DNA of 64,000 bases, taken from the NCBI GenBank assembly GCA_949126835.1, contig OX421495.1, positions 20,551,079 to 20,615,078 of the forward strand. The letters are read 5' to 3'. The notes beneath the pieces were generated by a model, which was not told the origin of the DNA, ran no database searches, and saw only the letters and a list, made by a program, of their open reading frames with translations. Position numbers and translations under genes: made by a program. The stretch is from Anisus vortex (Eukaryota > Mollusca > Gastropoda > Planorbidae). The stretch's first letter is position 1. Each line of letters begins with the position of its first letter. Positions 23,130 through 34,696 of this stretch are shown here, one piece after another.

Positions 23130-23535
23130 CGATAGCCCTTTATACTGATGATGATGATGCGTGTCCATCGTTTTCGATGAGGACCATCCTATGTCAGAGT
23201 CATGACTTCTTGTGGGTTCGGAGATGGCTGATGAAGCCTATTTTTGCCCGAAAATATTTGCCACAGTGGGTGCTCAGATGCGTGGCTTTATGGCTTTATG
23301 GCCGGTAGAAGCGGGGCTGTCTTTGCTGGTTTTCTGAGTTGTCGTTTTTCAGTAGCGACCCTTCGCCGTTTAGATTCCTGAGCTGCTGCTCCAGTACGGG
23401 TCATGTTGCGCCAAGAGGATCGGTCCTCGGCCAGGCTTTCCCAGTTGTTTGTATCAATTTCAAAGTTTTTTTAGGGAGGCCTTCAGGGTGTCTTTGAACC
23501 ACTTCTTTTGCCCTCCTCGCCAGCGCTTTCCTGCG
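23130..23535 (-). mobile_element. LINE ORF2 C-terminus with zinc finger, broken
   Basis: On the minus strand, fragments read ARRAKEVVQRHPEGLPK, KAWPRTDPLGAT and THCGKYFRAKIGFISHLRTH. The last is a C2H2-like finger (C..C-12-H...H pattern, first Cys partly lost) that ends many animal non-LTR retrotransposon polyproteins. Stop codons break the frame. The 3' end is a GATGATGATGATG tail at about 23140-23158. Confidence 0.7.
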
Positions 23536-23604
23536 ACTTTATACTATCCCAATATTGTCCAACATTTGTCCAAGATTTAAATATTGGCAGAATATTGGAC
23601 CATG

Positions 23605-23670
23605 GGTGACGGACATCAGTCAGGGGAAAGTGCAATCTGCTGACCACTATGTTGGCCGTGGATAAATAAA
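23605..23670 (+). repeat. Degenerate SINE family 1 fragment
   Basis: GACATCAGTCAGGGGAAAGT, TCTGCTGACC and GGCCGTGG correspond loosely to the SINE-1 body (GACATTAGTTGGGGTAAAGT ... GCCGTGGCC). Confidence 0.4.
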
Positions 23671-24004
23671 AAATAAAAGAAAATTCATACCAATATTTAA
23701 AAAATATTTAAAAATATTTAAAAATAATTAAACTAGTGAAAATGCGACATCTTTTCGAGACATTCTACTTTTCAGTCTTATATCTAAAAATAAATCGAAT
23801 ATTATTTGCAAGGTTTCAGTACACATTTTGATACTTAGTTTACTATTTACAAGGTTCTGTTTTAAAGTTTAAAATTACAAGTAAATAATTTAATTCATAT
23901 CTTAATTTTTAAACAGCTACAATATGTAAATGAAGTTATCAATATATTTGATTGTTTTACACGTCTTATTTAATATTGCAGCGTTGCCTAACTGTCAGTT
24001 TGGG

Positions 24005-24105
24005 TAAGCTTAGAGACACACTTAGGACCCGGGCGAAAATACTACCCAGGATTCAAACCCATTACCTCTGGGACGCCAACCAAACGCGCTGCGGCTAGAC
24101 CGTTT
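24005..24105 (-). repeat. tRNA-derived SINE head
   Basis: The minus strand reads GTCTAGCCGCAGCGCGTTTG (A-box region), then GGGTTTGAATCCTGGGTAG (B box). These are spaced as in a tRNA and followed by a CCCGGGTCC body. It is not identical to family 1 downstream of the B box. Confidence 0.55.
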
Positions 24106-24109
24106 AATT

Positions 24110-24485
24110 AATGAAAGTCTTTTTTTTCTATGATTTGTATGAATTGTATTTATATTATTTATGTACATATTTGAATATTATCATTATATATATTTCTTCA
24201 ATATTTAATGACGTTGATTTATACTTTATACAAAGAGTATCTAAATATTATTTGTTTACAAACAAAAAATATATTTATTCATCTAAAGCCTTAATAAAAA
24301 GGTTATTTCAAATACATAAAATTAATATTTACGCAAATAACTAGAACTTTTTGTTCCATTAAAAAATATTTGTTATTAACTTTTTTTTTCAATTCGGTTT
24401 AATGTAGGCCCTATTTGTTTGTAAAATATAATAAATATAATATTTTTATTATATTTGTTGGTTTGAGTTACCTGCATTCTTGTGC
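24110..24485. other. Very AT-rich spacer
   Basis: Composed almost entirely of A/T runs. The Tyr/Ile-rich open frame across it is compositional. Confidence 0.5.
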
Positions 24486-24489
24486 CTGT

Positions 24490-24665
24490 ACCACATCCAG
24501 GCATGGAATGGGCTGCCTGAACAAACCAGGAAAACCAGTAATTTAACATAATTTAAAACACTAATAGAAATGTAGGACTAGACTCAAACCGCAGATGTGA
24601 GTAGGACGCAATTCTCTTCTTTATAGAAGGAGCGTCTGTATGTATAAGATAAGATCAGATTTATT
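24490..24665 (+). mobile_element. LINE 3' end (WNGLPEQ family)
   Basis: GGCATGGAATGGGCTGCCTG AACAAACCAGGAAAACC corresponds to (A/R)WNGLPEQTRKT-like coding, frame slightly damaged. It continues with GACTAGACTCAAACC, GAGTAGGACGCA, CTTCTTTATAGAAGG and ends ATGTATAAGATAAGATCAGA. The (GATAA)-type tail marks the element 3' end. Confidence 0.75.
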
Positions 24666-25194
24666 GATGCGTAAAAAAAAAAAAGGTTTGAAAATATTTT
24701 AACTCATTTCCAATCCAACATTCCTTATTTTTCCTTACCACCAATGGGTAGTCTTTAAAGGCAATAAAAAATACAACGTCTGCTTGCAAAACTCTAAGAC
24801 TCTAAGAGTTTGAACCTTTGATGCTTTGATCACTTTGCGGTTTGTCATTTCATTTGGTTCACACTGAATTTAGGAGCACGATTGCTGCTATTGTTATATT
24901 TTTTTTTTTCAGAATCATCTGTAGTGTGGCTGTTATCTGATGCTTCTCGGTGGTATCGATTCACGGTCATTGGTATCGATATATTTTCAGTTGTATCGAT
25001 GTTTGTGTAGATTCATTGATCCCAAATTTAGTTGTGGATTTCTGCACCATTGTTTTCTTTGTAAATGTTCGTCACAATCTGTGTACGATAAGATTTTCAA
25101 TAAATTATATTCATACCAAACTAGTAAAAAAAAAAATATGTAGGCCTATGCATTGTTTTAAATGTTTAATGATTCGTTATTTTTTATAATGAAT

Positions 25195-25415
25195 AATAAT
25201 AATGGTTATTTATATAGCGCTTGTAAACTTAGCCTGCACAGTGCGCTCTTGGAATAAATTGCAGTGGCAGATGTATTGTTATGTAAGGCACAAAGCCATT
25301 AGTTATTCAGAAAGGACTTGAAACTCTTTTAAAAAGACTCCTTTGTATCAGAATCTCTCAGTGTGTGAGGAAAGCTGTTCCATATCGAAGGCGCCGAATC
25401 TTTTGACACAGATAC
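25195..25415 (-). mobile_element. L2-like LINE 3' end
   Basis: On the minus strand the sequence ends AGCGCTATATAAATAACCAT then ATTATTATT, the same kind of tail as the LINE at 39630-40133 (GATATGCGCTATATAAGC then ATT repeats). Upstream coding is degenerate: RFGAFDMEQLSSHT resembles the family's terminal exon region. Confidence 0.55.
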
Positions 25416-25794
25416 CTCTTAGGTACCTTATTCATTTATTTATATGTAAGAATGTAGAAATTATTAGAAAACATTTTTTTAGATAAGTATATTCTGTATT
25501 CAATTAATAACGATGTCTAGTTAAGTTTGTTATTTCGATGTAAAAGATGTATACACATACATTATAAAGCTCTAGGCTATGTCTTGTTACTAGCCTACTA
25601 TATTAAAAGCTTTTTTTTTAAACATTAAAATAATTCCCTAGACAACTAAATGCTAACTTCCTACGTTCATAAAAAAAAAACCTTTTTAATGGATGGTTGT
25701 TAAAGCTGTTTTTACGTGATTTTTGTTTAAATCTGGACAAAATACATACTAAAATTTACGCTTTGTCTTTCTTGCAGAGTAACAATCGAATGAT

Positions 25795-25915
25795 ATTTAG
25801 GTACGGAATGGGTTATCTGAACTGGTCAGAAAATCGAACTAGTCATAACAATCTAGAAAATATTAAAACCATGCTTAGGACGCAATTGTTTTCTCTATAG
25901 AAGGAAAGTGTGTAG
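25795..25915 (+). mobile_element. LINE 3' end scrap (WNGLPEQ family)
   Basis: GGTACGGAATGGGTTATCTG, GTCAGAAAATCGAACTAGTC and CTTAGGACGCAATTG align to the same 3' end as at 24490, with substitutions. Confidence 0.55.
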
Positions 25916-25919
25916 GAAT

Positions 25920-27670
25920 ACTTTTTTTGTCAAGCTACTTAATTATTTAAAGGAAATTCTAGTTTAGCGTTTATTTAATGTTCTAAGGTAAAAACCTTGT
26001 GTTTTGTTGTTGACTGAACAAGTCTCTACAGTGGTAAACGATGCTTTCAACGTCCTGAACACCTTCGTCACCATTTTCTCAGCTTATACTTGATTATGTC
26101 ATGTCTGTGTGTGTTTAGAGGATGCAACTTGAGTCGCCGGATGAACAGGAAACGGGAGAAGAGATTGTGGTGGCAACCCCACCTCCCCCCACCCCGCCAC
26201 CTTAAATCACGTGTAGTATCAAACACACACACACCCCAAGGCATGAACTGCAAGCGGGGGTGGGAATAGGAAACGGAATTGGGGGGGGGGGGGGGCAGGG
26301 GTACAAAAATAGAAACTCGCTTCTCTCCCTCATAATCATCCAGTTAGAAAAAAACTCACTGGGTGCTGGCTGCAGTAAGTAAAGGGAGAGAATCCTAACA
26401 ATTTTTTTTTTTTTAAAGAAGTTGAAGGGAGTGAGACCCCGGGGCTCGGGCACAATAGTCTCCCCTGTGTGGAATTCTTCTTGACTGGGAGGGGGGGGGG
26501 GAGACTATAAGAGATATTACTGACATGTTATTTAATTCAAATCCTCCCATAATTTCACTTCGAGGTTGTGTGCCCGGTAAAAAAAAAATTGTGTTGGCTT
26601 TTTTCTTCTTATAATTTTTTTTTTCTCCACCAAGAAGAAGAAGAAGAATGATGGAGAGAAAGAGAAAAAGCTTTTAAGAAATACGTTTTTATTTTTTATT
26701 TAAATGGGAGCAAGTGGGCGATTTAACGCTTGCTTATACTGTTGAAAGATTTTATTTTCTTCTTTAAATTTTGAAGTGGAATGGGGGGGGGGGGGGGGGA
26801 AAAACCGCTACTATGTCAGTGCAGTGTTGGCCGGAAGCCCCGTTTCAAGAAACGGCAGTCCCCGCGGTGTACGGCCGTGTACGTTTCTAATTGGATGGGA
26901 GGAGCAGGAGGAATTCTGCGTCAATTTTCTGAGCCGGAGGAGCAGAAAGGAATTGGTGGGGGAGCGCTACATGATTGATTCATCGAGCGGGGGCGGCCGC
27001 TTGTGACTGCCAAAGCGACCCATTGTGCCCGCGCCACGGGGTGCCGCTACCATAGAAATCCACGAGGGATGAATGCGAGTTTTAGTGGGATATTCTTCCT
27101 TTCTAGGGCGGTGCGGGGGTGAAGGGTAGGGGGTAGAGGGGGGACCCCCGGTCGGACTAATGACAGCTTCTATAAAAGCGACGATGGACCCCGAGACGGT
27201 TGACAAGAGAAATGGGAAAGGGGTGGGGGTAAAGAAGGGAGCGGGGACTGCGGTAGACCTGTACTCTGTTTACATCTGCAGGGCTCGTTCGGTAGTAGCA
27301 GCATACAAACGTCTGCCGAGTGACAAATTCAATCATGTAGGGGGCACCGATTTCAAACGTTGAGAATGAGGCAAATTCTTCTCTCCGTTTTGTGTACGTG
27401 TGTGTGTGTGTGGGGGGGGTGTGCCCCGTGCGGCCTTATAATAATTTGTTGGGCGATGTGTGACGTGACACTTCTAAGTCAGTGACAAGTGTATACGCGG
27501 GTGCTGAATTGTGTCACAAGTTGCCACTGTGCATTGTGTGTCTGGCATACCCGAATGAAGGTACAAGGCAAACGGATCGGAAACTGTACATTACAAAACC
27601 TTATTTGATTAAGAAACATACAAACAGACATTAGGCCTATATAATAAAGTAAGACGTTTTTAAAAAATGA
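25920..27670. other. Intergenic; GC-rich block at about 26810-27300
   Basis: Poly-G runs lie at 26281-26295 and 26783-26799, and an (AAG)n repeat near 26632. The 26810-27300 block is GC- and CpG-richer than its surroundings (CCCCGCGGTGTACGGCCGTG, GAGCGGGGGCGGCCGC). It contains homeodomain- and SOX-like motifs (CTAATTGG, CCATTGTGCCC). No exon has paired splice sites. It may be regulatory. Confidence 0.35.
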
Positions 27671-27869
27671 TACAAATCAGAATAATAACAATAACTTTAT
27701 TTATACTGCGCTGCCAACAAACATAATGTAAGCTCAGACTCAGAGAGCTAACAACACTGAGCAACAAACACATGCAAAGAGCTAATTGTTATGCAAGAAC
27801 GGTTACAATTTTCTATGCTAGATGAGTCTACAATTTATTTATTTTTGGATTACATCAAACGATATTGCG

Positions 27870-28050
27870 CCAATTAAGACTCACAATCATCGTCATCATG
27901 ATAAATCCCATGACCAGTGTGGCAGGCAACTTTCTCCACTTTTGCCTCTCCTGAGCGGTCGTCAATAGCTGAGTCAGCTGCAACCCTGTCCAATCCTTTA
28001 CATTGTCGAACCAGCATCTCCGCTAAGGGTCTCCTACGCCCACCTTCCCA
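27870..28050 (-). mobile_element. RTE-like LINE 3' end
   Basis: The minus strand reads GRRRPLAEMLVRQCKGLDRV, then AADSAIDDRSGEAKVEKVAC, followed by CATGGGATTTATCATGATGA. This matches the 3' end of the LINE at 51.7-51.9 kb (GRRRGRQRRCL... then GGGATTGGTGATGATCAT) and the fragment at 52020-52115. The ORF is open but short. Confidence 0.7.
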
Positions 28051-28439
28051 CCGTGCCGTTTACAATACTTTACGACAAACGTACAATAGAAAGAGACATT
28101 ATATATTTAATCAGATATGAATGTCAAAAACAACTTTTTTTATAAATCAGAACAATATTACCCTTTAAATTATAGTTTAAAAATATTAAATAACTTTATG
28201 AAGTTTAATTATTACTTTAAAAAAAAAGTCTTTATTTCATTTAATGCTGTAGACCAGGATTCGGCAACCTTTTGCTTATAGTGAACGAAACTAGGATTTC
28301 TAAATCATTCAGCGTGCCAACGGCGTGAAAGTCTAACTGCTCAACTATATGTTTTTAAATATTTATTTAGTTAGGTAGCAAGACCAAGACAAATGAAAAG
28401 GGGCGTTATAGAGAAAATCAATGAACGTTTTATATTTAA

Positions 28440-28877
28440 CAAGCTACATTGCCCGGCGTTGCCCGGGTGAAAAAAAAAAGGACTGTCTGGGGTGCAGATA
28501 ACAAATTTATAAACTACACTTACTGAATACTTTTAGGAAAGTAAATAAATATTGTAATAGGGTAAAAATAATAGTCAAATATTTTTATTTAACAAAATCT
28601 ATATTGCCTATAGATTTACAATGTCTTTTGTTTTTAAAAGTTTGAAAAATTAATTGTCGAAAAAAAAAAAGTATAGTCTAACTGGAGAATCGAACCCTGG
28701 TCGCCCGTATAGCAGTCCACTACGTTTACCACTGAGCTATCGAAGACACATGTCCGATGTGAAAAATTATTAGATGGTATATTGGGCTAGGCCTAGATAG
28801 GTCAGTGACACACGTGTTTTCAAATTGACCAATGGGGATCCTCGCGGGGCTTAACACTGTCTTTTTATATATATAGA
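28440..28877 (-). mobile_element. Helitron-like element (copy H2), 438 bp, in hAT copy D
   Basis: On the minus strand it starts A|TCTATATATATAAAAAGAC and ends CACCCGGGCAACGCCGGGCA then ATGTAGCTTG|T. This gives the Helitron hallmarks: 5' TC, a 3' terminal hairpin (CCCGG-GCAACG-CCGGG) about 10 bases from the end, insertion between A and T, and no target duplication. Copy C of the hAT provides the empty site (TATATTTAA joined to TAC...). The last four bases are CTTG rather than the usual CTRR. A tRNA-like segment with A and B boxes lies inside at about 28686-28746. Confidence 0.8.
28686..28746 (-). repeat. tRNA-like segment (A and B boxes) inside Helitron-like element
   Basis: The minus strand reads GATAGCTCAGTGGTAAACGT (A-box), then GCGACCAGGGTTCGATTC (B-box), at tRNA-like spacing. 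Equivalents occur in H1 (about 2863-2924) and H3 (about 43700-43760). It is not a complete functional tRNA: no intact acceptor stem is visible. Confidence 0.7.
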
Positions 28878-29019
28878 TAACATATTAACCTGTTTGTTAT
28901 TTTCTTCTTTTTTAAAATCCGTTCATAGCTAATACACAATTTCATTTCTAAACTTACACATTAATGGTTAATGTATCAATATTTAAATTTAGTTGTCAAG
29001 ATATAGACTAATAATAGTA

Positions 29020-29859
29020 CAGTAAAAGTCCATTAGTCCGGCATCCAACAGTCCGGAATGCCCGATAGTCCGGCATCGCTCCGGAAAATTGTAAAAAATT
29101 TGGTTTTCTACAAAAGTGTGTCTTAAAAGCAAATAAAAACGCTCGAGAGCTATTCTGAAGTTTTCGGGGTAGTTTGGGATCGTCCGGAAGCTCTGACTAA
29201 AGTTTTGGATGTCGTTAGAAGTGCTGACAATCCTTTGAAAAACCTGCCTGAAGATGAGGTAGAGGAATGGCTTCTAATAGACGAGAATGAGCCTGTTGAA
29301 CAAGAACTAACCGATGAGGACATTATCAACAGTGTAGTAAACCCTCAGCCTACTCAAAATTTTGAAGTAAGTGTCTCAGATGCCGAAACGGAAGAAAAGG
29401 AAAAAATCAGCTGGGCAGAAGCTGCAGAAACACTAAATAAGTTTATCTATTTTGCTGAGGCTAGTACTAGCTACAGTGCTTCAGAAATTATTGATTTCCA
29501 TATCATTAGAAATACATTTTATACTAAACGCCAAAAGTCAAGAAAACAAAAAGACATTCGTGACTTTTTTTAATCTAAGTGAAATATGTTTTACAGTACG
29601 TGTACATACATTATATGAAATCTAAAATAAACTTTGTTGTATTTGCATACTGTATTTGTAGTTTAATTATTATTATTAACCTAGTTGTTCTTATAATTAC
29701 GATTTATGTATGTATGTATTTTAAAAAACAAAGTAGGCCTACATTTGTTTTACGGCAAAGAATACTCTAAAAAGAAGGGGCACCGCCCGTGAGACCGGAA
29801 TTTTCGGTAGTCCGGCACCGAGGCGGTCCCGAACGTGCCGGATTATCGGACTTCTACTG
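29020..29859 (+). mobile_element. Tigger/pogo-type element (840 bp), internally deleted, in hAT copy D
   Basis: Terminal inverted repeats start CAGTAAAAGTCCATTAGTCC and, on the other strand, CAGTAGAAGTCCGATAATCC (20 of 25 bases match). TA is present on both sides (29018-29019 and 29860-29861). CAGT...TCCGGCA ends and TA duplication are diagnostic of Tigger/pogo within Tc1-mariner. Only the 3' part of the transposase is retained. Confidence 0.9.
29127..29573 (+). pseudogene. Tigger/pogo transposase C-terminal region with PIP box
   Basis: The frame is open from about 29127 (before the first candidate TTG at 29205) to the TAA at 29571-29573. It encodes WDRPEALTKVLDVVRS, an acidic region (PEDEVEEWLLIDENEPVEQE), LTDEDIINSV and a basic tail ending RKQKDIRDFF. 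The LTDEEI-type motif after an acidic linker is typical of Tigger transposase C-termini. The last eight residues QKDIRDFF fit the PCNA-interacting consensus Qxx(I/L)xxFF. The catalytic DDE core is absent, so the element is non-autonomous. Confidence 0.75.
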
Positions 29860-30954
29860 TAATAGATATCAATTATTTATAGTTTGATCTCAGTATAACT
29901 GAGATTTCCGTTAATACATCAAGACTGGTCACGCACTATGTTTTACTAGCACAAAATGGTAATGCGAAATACAAAGTAATCATACAAATTGAGTAGTTTA
30001 TGTAATGTTTAAAAAATATATATATCAATTCTTTAGTCATATAATATTTATAAAATTTTCAACTATCTTTTAGAGTTTGATTATTTATAAATTATAAGTT
30101 GTAAAACTTTTTTTTTAAAAGAAAGCAAAAAAATAAAATAAAAACAAACATATTAGAAATATTAACGCAAAGAAAACGGGTTATTATATCCCTTTAATTA
30201 AATTCTCTAAATTTGATGCTAGTGATGCCAAAATAGTTTTTTTTTAAATATAACTAGTGTTGCTTTAAACATTTTTTTAAATACAAATTCAGCATTATGT
30301 TCTTTTTTTAATGTGTAATTAGATGTATAAAATTAATTTTCGTTATAAATAAAGATTTACTGCATTAATAAAGTCAATTTAGATGTTTATTTTTTTAAAC
30401 ATTAATAATTACAACAATTACATAATATAATGCAAATATATAAGCATTTTATATTTATTACAATGATTAGAAATAATTATATGTATGCTTAATTAAGAGA
30501 AATGAGAAAAAAAACTCTTTTGAATGTAATTAGCATTTATCCATTATCCTTCGCTAATTGTTCAATGTCAGGTACATATTTAGTCACTTATGATGGGTCA
30601 AATTAAAGTGACCTCTTGGTTTGCTTAAAACAGCTTTCATGTGCGATAAAATATGTTCACTAGTGTAAAATAAACCAAAAGCTGAAAGTAGAGCGAATGC
30701 CTTGCAGTTGACAACAGATGACTTTCCTAAGCAGCCATTCCAATCAGATTTTCCCGCAAATAGTCACATTTTGATGCCCATTTATCGGATGTTTAAAATA
30801 AATAAAATACAATATCACTCCACTATAAGAAGATCCAGATCTACGTAGTTTGTAAGTAAGATCAGCCAATAAAGCTTGGTGTCGAATGGAAACAGGAGGC
30901 CATGAATTTGAAAGTTTTGCCTTTGTTTAGAAAACAGCGCATTGAGTTCTTCAA

Positions 30955-31100
30955 TGTACCGTGCATAGTTTTACGGACGTTCCTTCTAGATAGTAGATTA
31001 TTACGTCCTCTAGTCCCAAAACCCCTTTCAGGGTGGCAGTGAGAGAACCCGCGACATGTCGGTTGACATTCCAATGAACTAACCACAGGACCAGCCGGCT
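30955..31100 (-). repeat. tRNA-derived SINE, family 2, in hAT copy D transposase
   Basis: The minus strand starts GCCGGCTGGTCCTGTGGTTA, has CGCGGGTTCTCTCACTGCC (B-box) and ends with GGACGTAATAATCTACTATC. The flanking transposase sequence (CAAAGGCAAAACTTTCAAAT on the minus strand) matches copy A without the insertion (CAAAGGCAAGACTTTCAAAT near 1025). Confidence 0.65.
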
Positions 31101-31589
31101 TCTGAAAATGCTCATCTATCTTAATTTAAATCTTAAATTAGGGAAAGAGTTAAATGTTTATAAATTGATTTCACGGCAAGATATGTCCAGTTTCAATGCA
31201 AATCCATTCCAGCGGTCCAACACTTCAAGTGTTTTCGACCCCGTCCTTGTAAATGCAAGTTCAACTGACTGAAATGTGTCGCCATGTCATTCAGAAACAT
31301 CGGCTTCAACAGTCAGCCTATACTCCCCAGTCTATACTTTTTTTTTTTTAATCAAGATAAACCTTAATTTCTTCCAGACAAGTAACTTATCTATCCAAGA
31401 CTTTATCTAGACTATAGCCCGTTTAACTTTCTTCTTAGCTTTCTTTCCATGTAGTTCGCCACACAGCATTAAATAATTATGCTGACGTACGTTGTTTTGA
31501 CTTGCATTAAGAAAGCTTCATGGAGGTCTCTCCGAGGGAGACTATTCCGAAGCCTATAGTCACAAGTTATGAAAATAGCATCATCTCTA

Positions 31590-32080
31590 AAGAGCTTACT
31601 CTAAACATAGCATCACCACTATTGAGCTTACTCTGAACATAGTATCAACTCTGTAGAGGTTACTCTGAACATAGCATCATCTCTATGGTACTTACTCTGA
31701 ACATATCATCATCTCTATGGTACTTACTCTGAACATATCATCATCTCTATGGTGCTTACTCTGAACATAGCATCATCTCTATGGTACTTACTCTGAACAT
31801 ATCATCATCTCTATGGTACTTACTCTGAACATATCATCATCTCTATGGTACTTACTCTGAACATATCATCATCTCTATGGTGCTTACTCTGAACATAGCA
31901 TCATCTCTATGGTACTTACTCTGAACATATCATCATCTCTATGGTACTTACTCTGAACATAGCATCATCTCTATGGTACTTACTCTGAACATAGCATCAT
32001 CTCTATGGTACTTACTCTGAACATATCATCATCTCTATGGTACTTACTCTGAACATATCATCATTTCTATAGAGCTTAAT
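31590..32080. repeat. Minisatellite, 32-bp unit, about 15 copies
   Basis: The unit is CTCTATGGTACTTACTCTGA followed by ACATATCATCAT. Two alternating variants (ATATCATCAT / ATAGCATCAT and GGTACTTA / GGTGCTTA) recur in blocks, suggesting higher-order duplication. Left-edge units are diverged (CTAAAGAGCTTACTCTAAAC). Confidence 0.95.
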
Positions 32081-32089
32081 AATAATATA

Positions 32090-34690
32090 TTGTTACAGAC
32101 TTCTTATCTATTAAACCACTAAAGGCCCTAGGACGATTGCTGTTTGTCTATATGAATTTTTTTCTTCTCCAAAATCCATTTTAAAACTTTATTTTGTTCA
32201 TAGATAAAGAGATATAATTATAATTAATACAGAAAATTGTCTTCTACATTCCTACAATGACGTCAGAGCATAAAATCTGGAACTAAAAGCCACCCCTCCA
32301 CCCCTTCCCCAAATGTCCATCATCTTTCCTTCTTTTTAAAATTACTTTTCATGGTTCTTGTACATTGTTCCCCACCATTTTGTTTTCACCATATTGCTAC
32401 TAATTAAAAATCGTACTATTTATTACCTTATGCTGTAAACAATAGAATTTATGTGTGTCCTCCGCCCCAACCGCCCTCGACCATTAACCCCCCCCCCCCG
32501 CCTCCCGGCCCGAGCACCCACACGCTCATCTAATACTGGATAATTACTACAAATTACTTTTTAATTCTCGACAAATTTTCAGCCGCCTTCCCCCTCCCCC
32601 CCCCCAAATAAAAAAAAATGTTATCTCTTTTCCCCTAATCTAGTTCAGCAACAACAGCACCAAAAATAAAAAGGGATGCGTCCCTCCTTCTTCTTCTCCT
32701 CCTTAAAACGCCCTCACCCACACACACACCCCTCATTTTGCACACACGCCCTACCGCCCCTCGCCCGACGTACGCCCCTGTCATACAACTTAATCGGCTT
32801 TAATGATGCGGTGGACACGGAAGCCACTTCCCGGTGAAAACATTGTCAACAGGGGATGGGGTAGGGCGGAGGGGGGGGAGGGATGAAGGTGTGTAATTAT
32901 AAACGGGGTATTTTTTTTTCGGTTTGGGGGGGGGGAGGAGGAGGCTTGTGATACCGCGCCTGGTTTATCCCATCAATACACACACTCACTCATACATATA
33001 CTCCCCCTCCCCGCCATCTTCCCTTTCCGCATAGCGATCTTCTTTTTTATTTTGTATTAATCAAAAGTATTTTCCGCCTTACCTCGCTTGAGTTGTCTTT
33101 CTTTGCCAAAAAAATCCAGGAACCACACAATTAATCCCACAATGCATCTTAAAATGTCTTCTCCCCGCCCCGCCCCCCCCCCCTCTCTGCTCTCCCCCTG
33201 TCCTCAATTTTTTGTTCATTATGAAAGGAAGTAGGCGTAGGGCAAGGAGGGAACAAAAAACAAGAAAGAGGGAGGGGGGAGGGGTGGACGATCTATACAT
33301 TTGACAGAAACAAGAGGATGCCACCGATTTCTTCCTCCCCACCCCCCTAAGCTCCCCACTACCCATTCCCGCCCCCATAGTCCTTTAAGTTTTTTCTTTA
33401 TTTTATTTTTTAAATTTCCAGCGTCCCGTGAGACGGGAGAAGATAGGGGTCGTAGGGGTGGGACAGAAGGGGTGGGGGGGGGGAGAATTTTAAAGTGGCT
33501 ACAGTATCAGATAGGTACCTTAGGCTAGCCCCACTTCAAGTCGGGTACATTAATGAACCGTGCAGCCAAGTGTGAGCCACCCCCATGTCCTCCTTTTCTT
33601 TCTTTTTTTCTCCCTCCCCATTTTACTACAACAAAATTGGGGGCTCGTCAGTAAACGCTGTTTTAAAAAGTCGCTTCATTTCACGCCTGTTTGTTTTCAT
33701 TGTTACTGGAGGTTTTGTTACAGTGATTATTGTTATAAGCGTTAGATGGACTGGAAAAGTTCTTCATACAATTGTACTCTCTGCTCTTGTTTGTTCCTTG
33801 TTATTTTCTTTCTTTCATTCTCTGATTTCTTTCCTCTTTTGTTTTTTTTTCTGTTCTCTCCCTCACTATCGGATCAGTTGACAGATGTAGAGATTGTCCC
33901 AAAATGGAGAGAGAGAGAGAGAAATATACAGAGGAATTGGGTAGATAGATGAGGGAATGTAGGGGAAGGAAATCCGAACCATGTCAATAAAAGAGACAAT
34001 TAAAAGATGGTAAGTAGCCTATATGTATGAAAAGATACACTAATAGGATGGAGAAGTGATGGGGTGGAGACGGGAGAGAGAGGGTTGGGAGCAGAGAAAT
34101 AAAAGACAAGGAGAAAAGAACAAAGAATGAAAGAGAGAGAGAGAGACTATTAAGTTACTGATGTTCATGTGGGGTTATTGTTTCTTTGATCGCCATCGAC
34201 CATTTGACTGGATAGTAAATTCAGGTATTGGTGAAAACATTGAGACAGAATTAGGGAGTGATGGGAGATAATTTGATTCTTTAAAAAAAAAAAAAATGAA
34301 ATAGGCCTTTTGGTTCATTAAAGAGCATATTGTAACAAAATATATGAATAGGCTATCAGTAAGTAATTTATTCATATATGCATCAATACAATAATCCAAC
34401 TACTAGTAATTTATTAATTGTGATAAACCCACAACGTCACATTGAATTACGTAATAAAACACAGCATTGCACAATCAAACGTTAGCCTGTCGATATAAAG
34501 TTTTGTCGAATGAAACTCCAATGAAACAGGTCGAAACAAATGTATTGCAGAACTGGAAGTTGTTTCAATAAGGCTAGAGAACTAGCATTCATCATTTACC
34601 ATGGGTACGACATGCAACGGAAAAGTGTGGACAACACAAAGTTTTACTTTCACCTCATGGGTCTTTTTATAGACCCATTAAAGCCTTACG
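32090..34690. other. Intergenic, C/T- and G-rich tracts
   Basis: Poly-C runs lie near 32489-32497, 32591 and 33174-33182, poly-G near 32871 and 32927, and GA repeats at about 33905-33923 and 34130-34145. Short open frames here are Pro- or Phe-rich reflections of these tracts. No exon is supported. Confidence 0.4.
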
Positions 34691-34696
34691 GACAGG

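Larger units (their letters stand above)
28255..31320 (-). mobile_element. hAT transposon (copy D) carrying three nested insertions
   Basis: The left end is CAGGATTCGGCAACCTTTTG. The subterminal and internal sequence parallels copy C (48907-51185), and copy A in reverse. Transposase coding remnants are on the minus strand near 30590-30950 and 31100-31290. The element is interrupted by a Helitron-like element (28440-28877), a Tigger/pogo element (29020-29859) and a family-2 SINE (about 30955-31100). The right terminus could not be located; homology fades after about 31320. Confidence 0.8.

Noticed and set aside
24111..24344. 77-codon Tyr/Ile-rich ORF
   Set aside because: Compositional ORF in about 80 percent AT sequence with no homologous motif.
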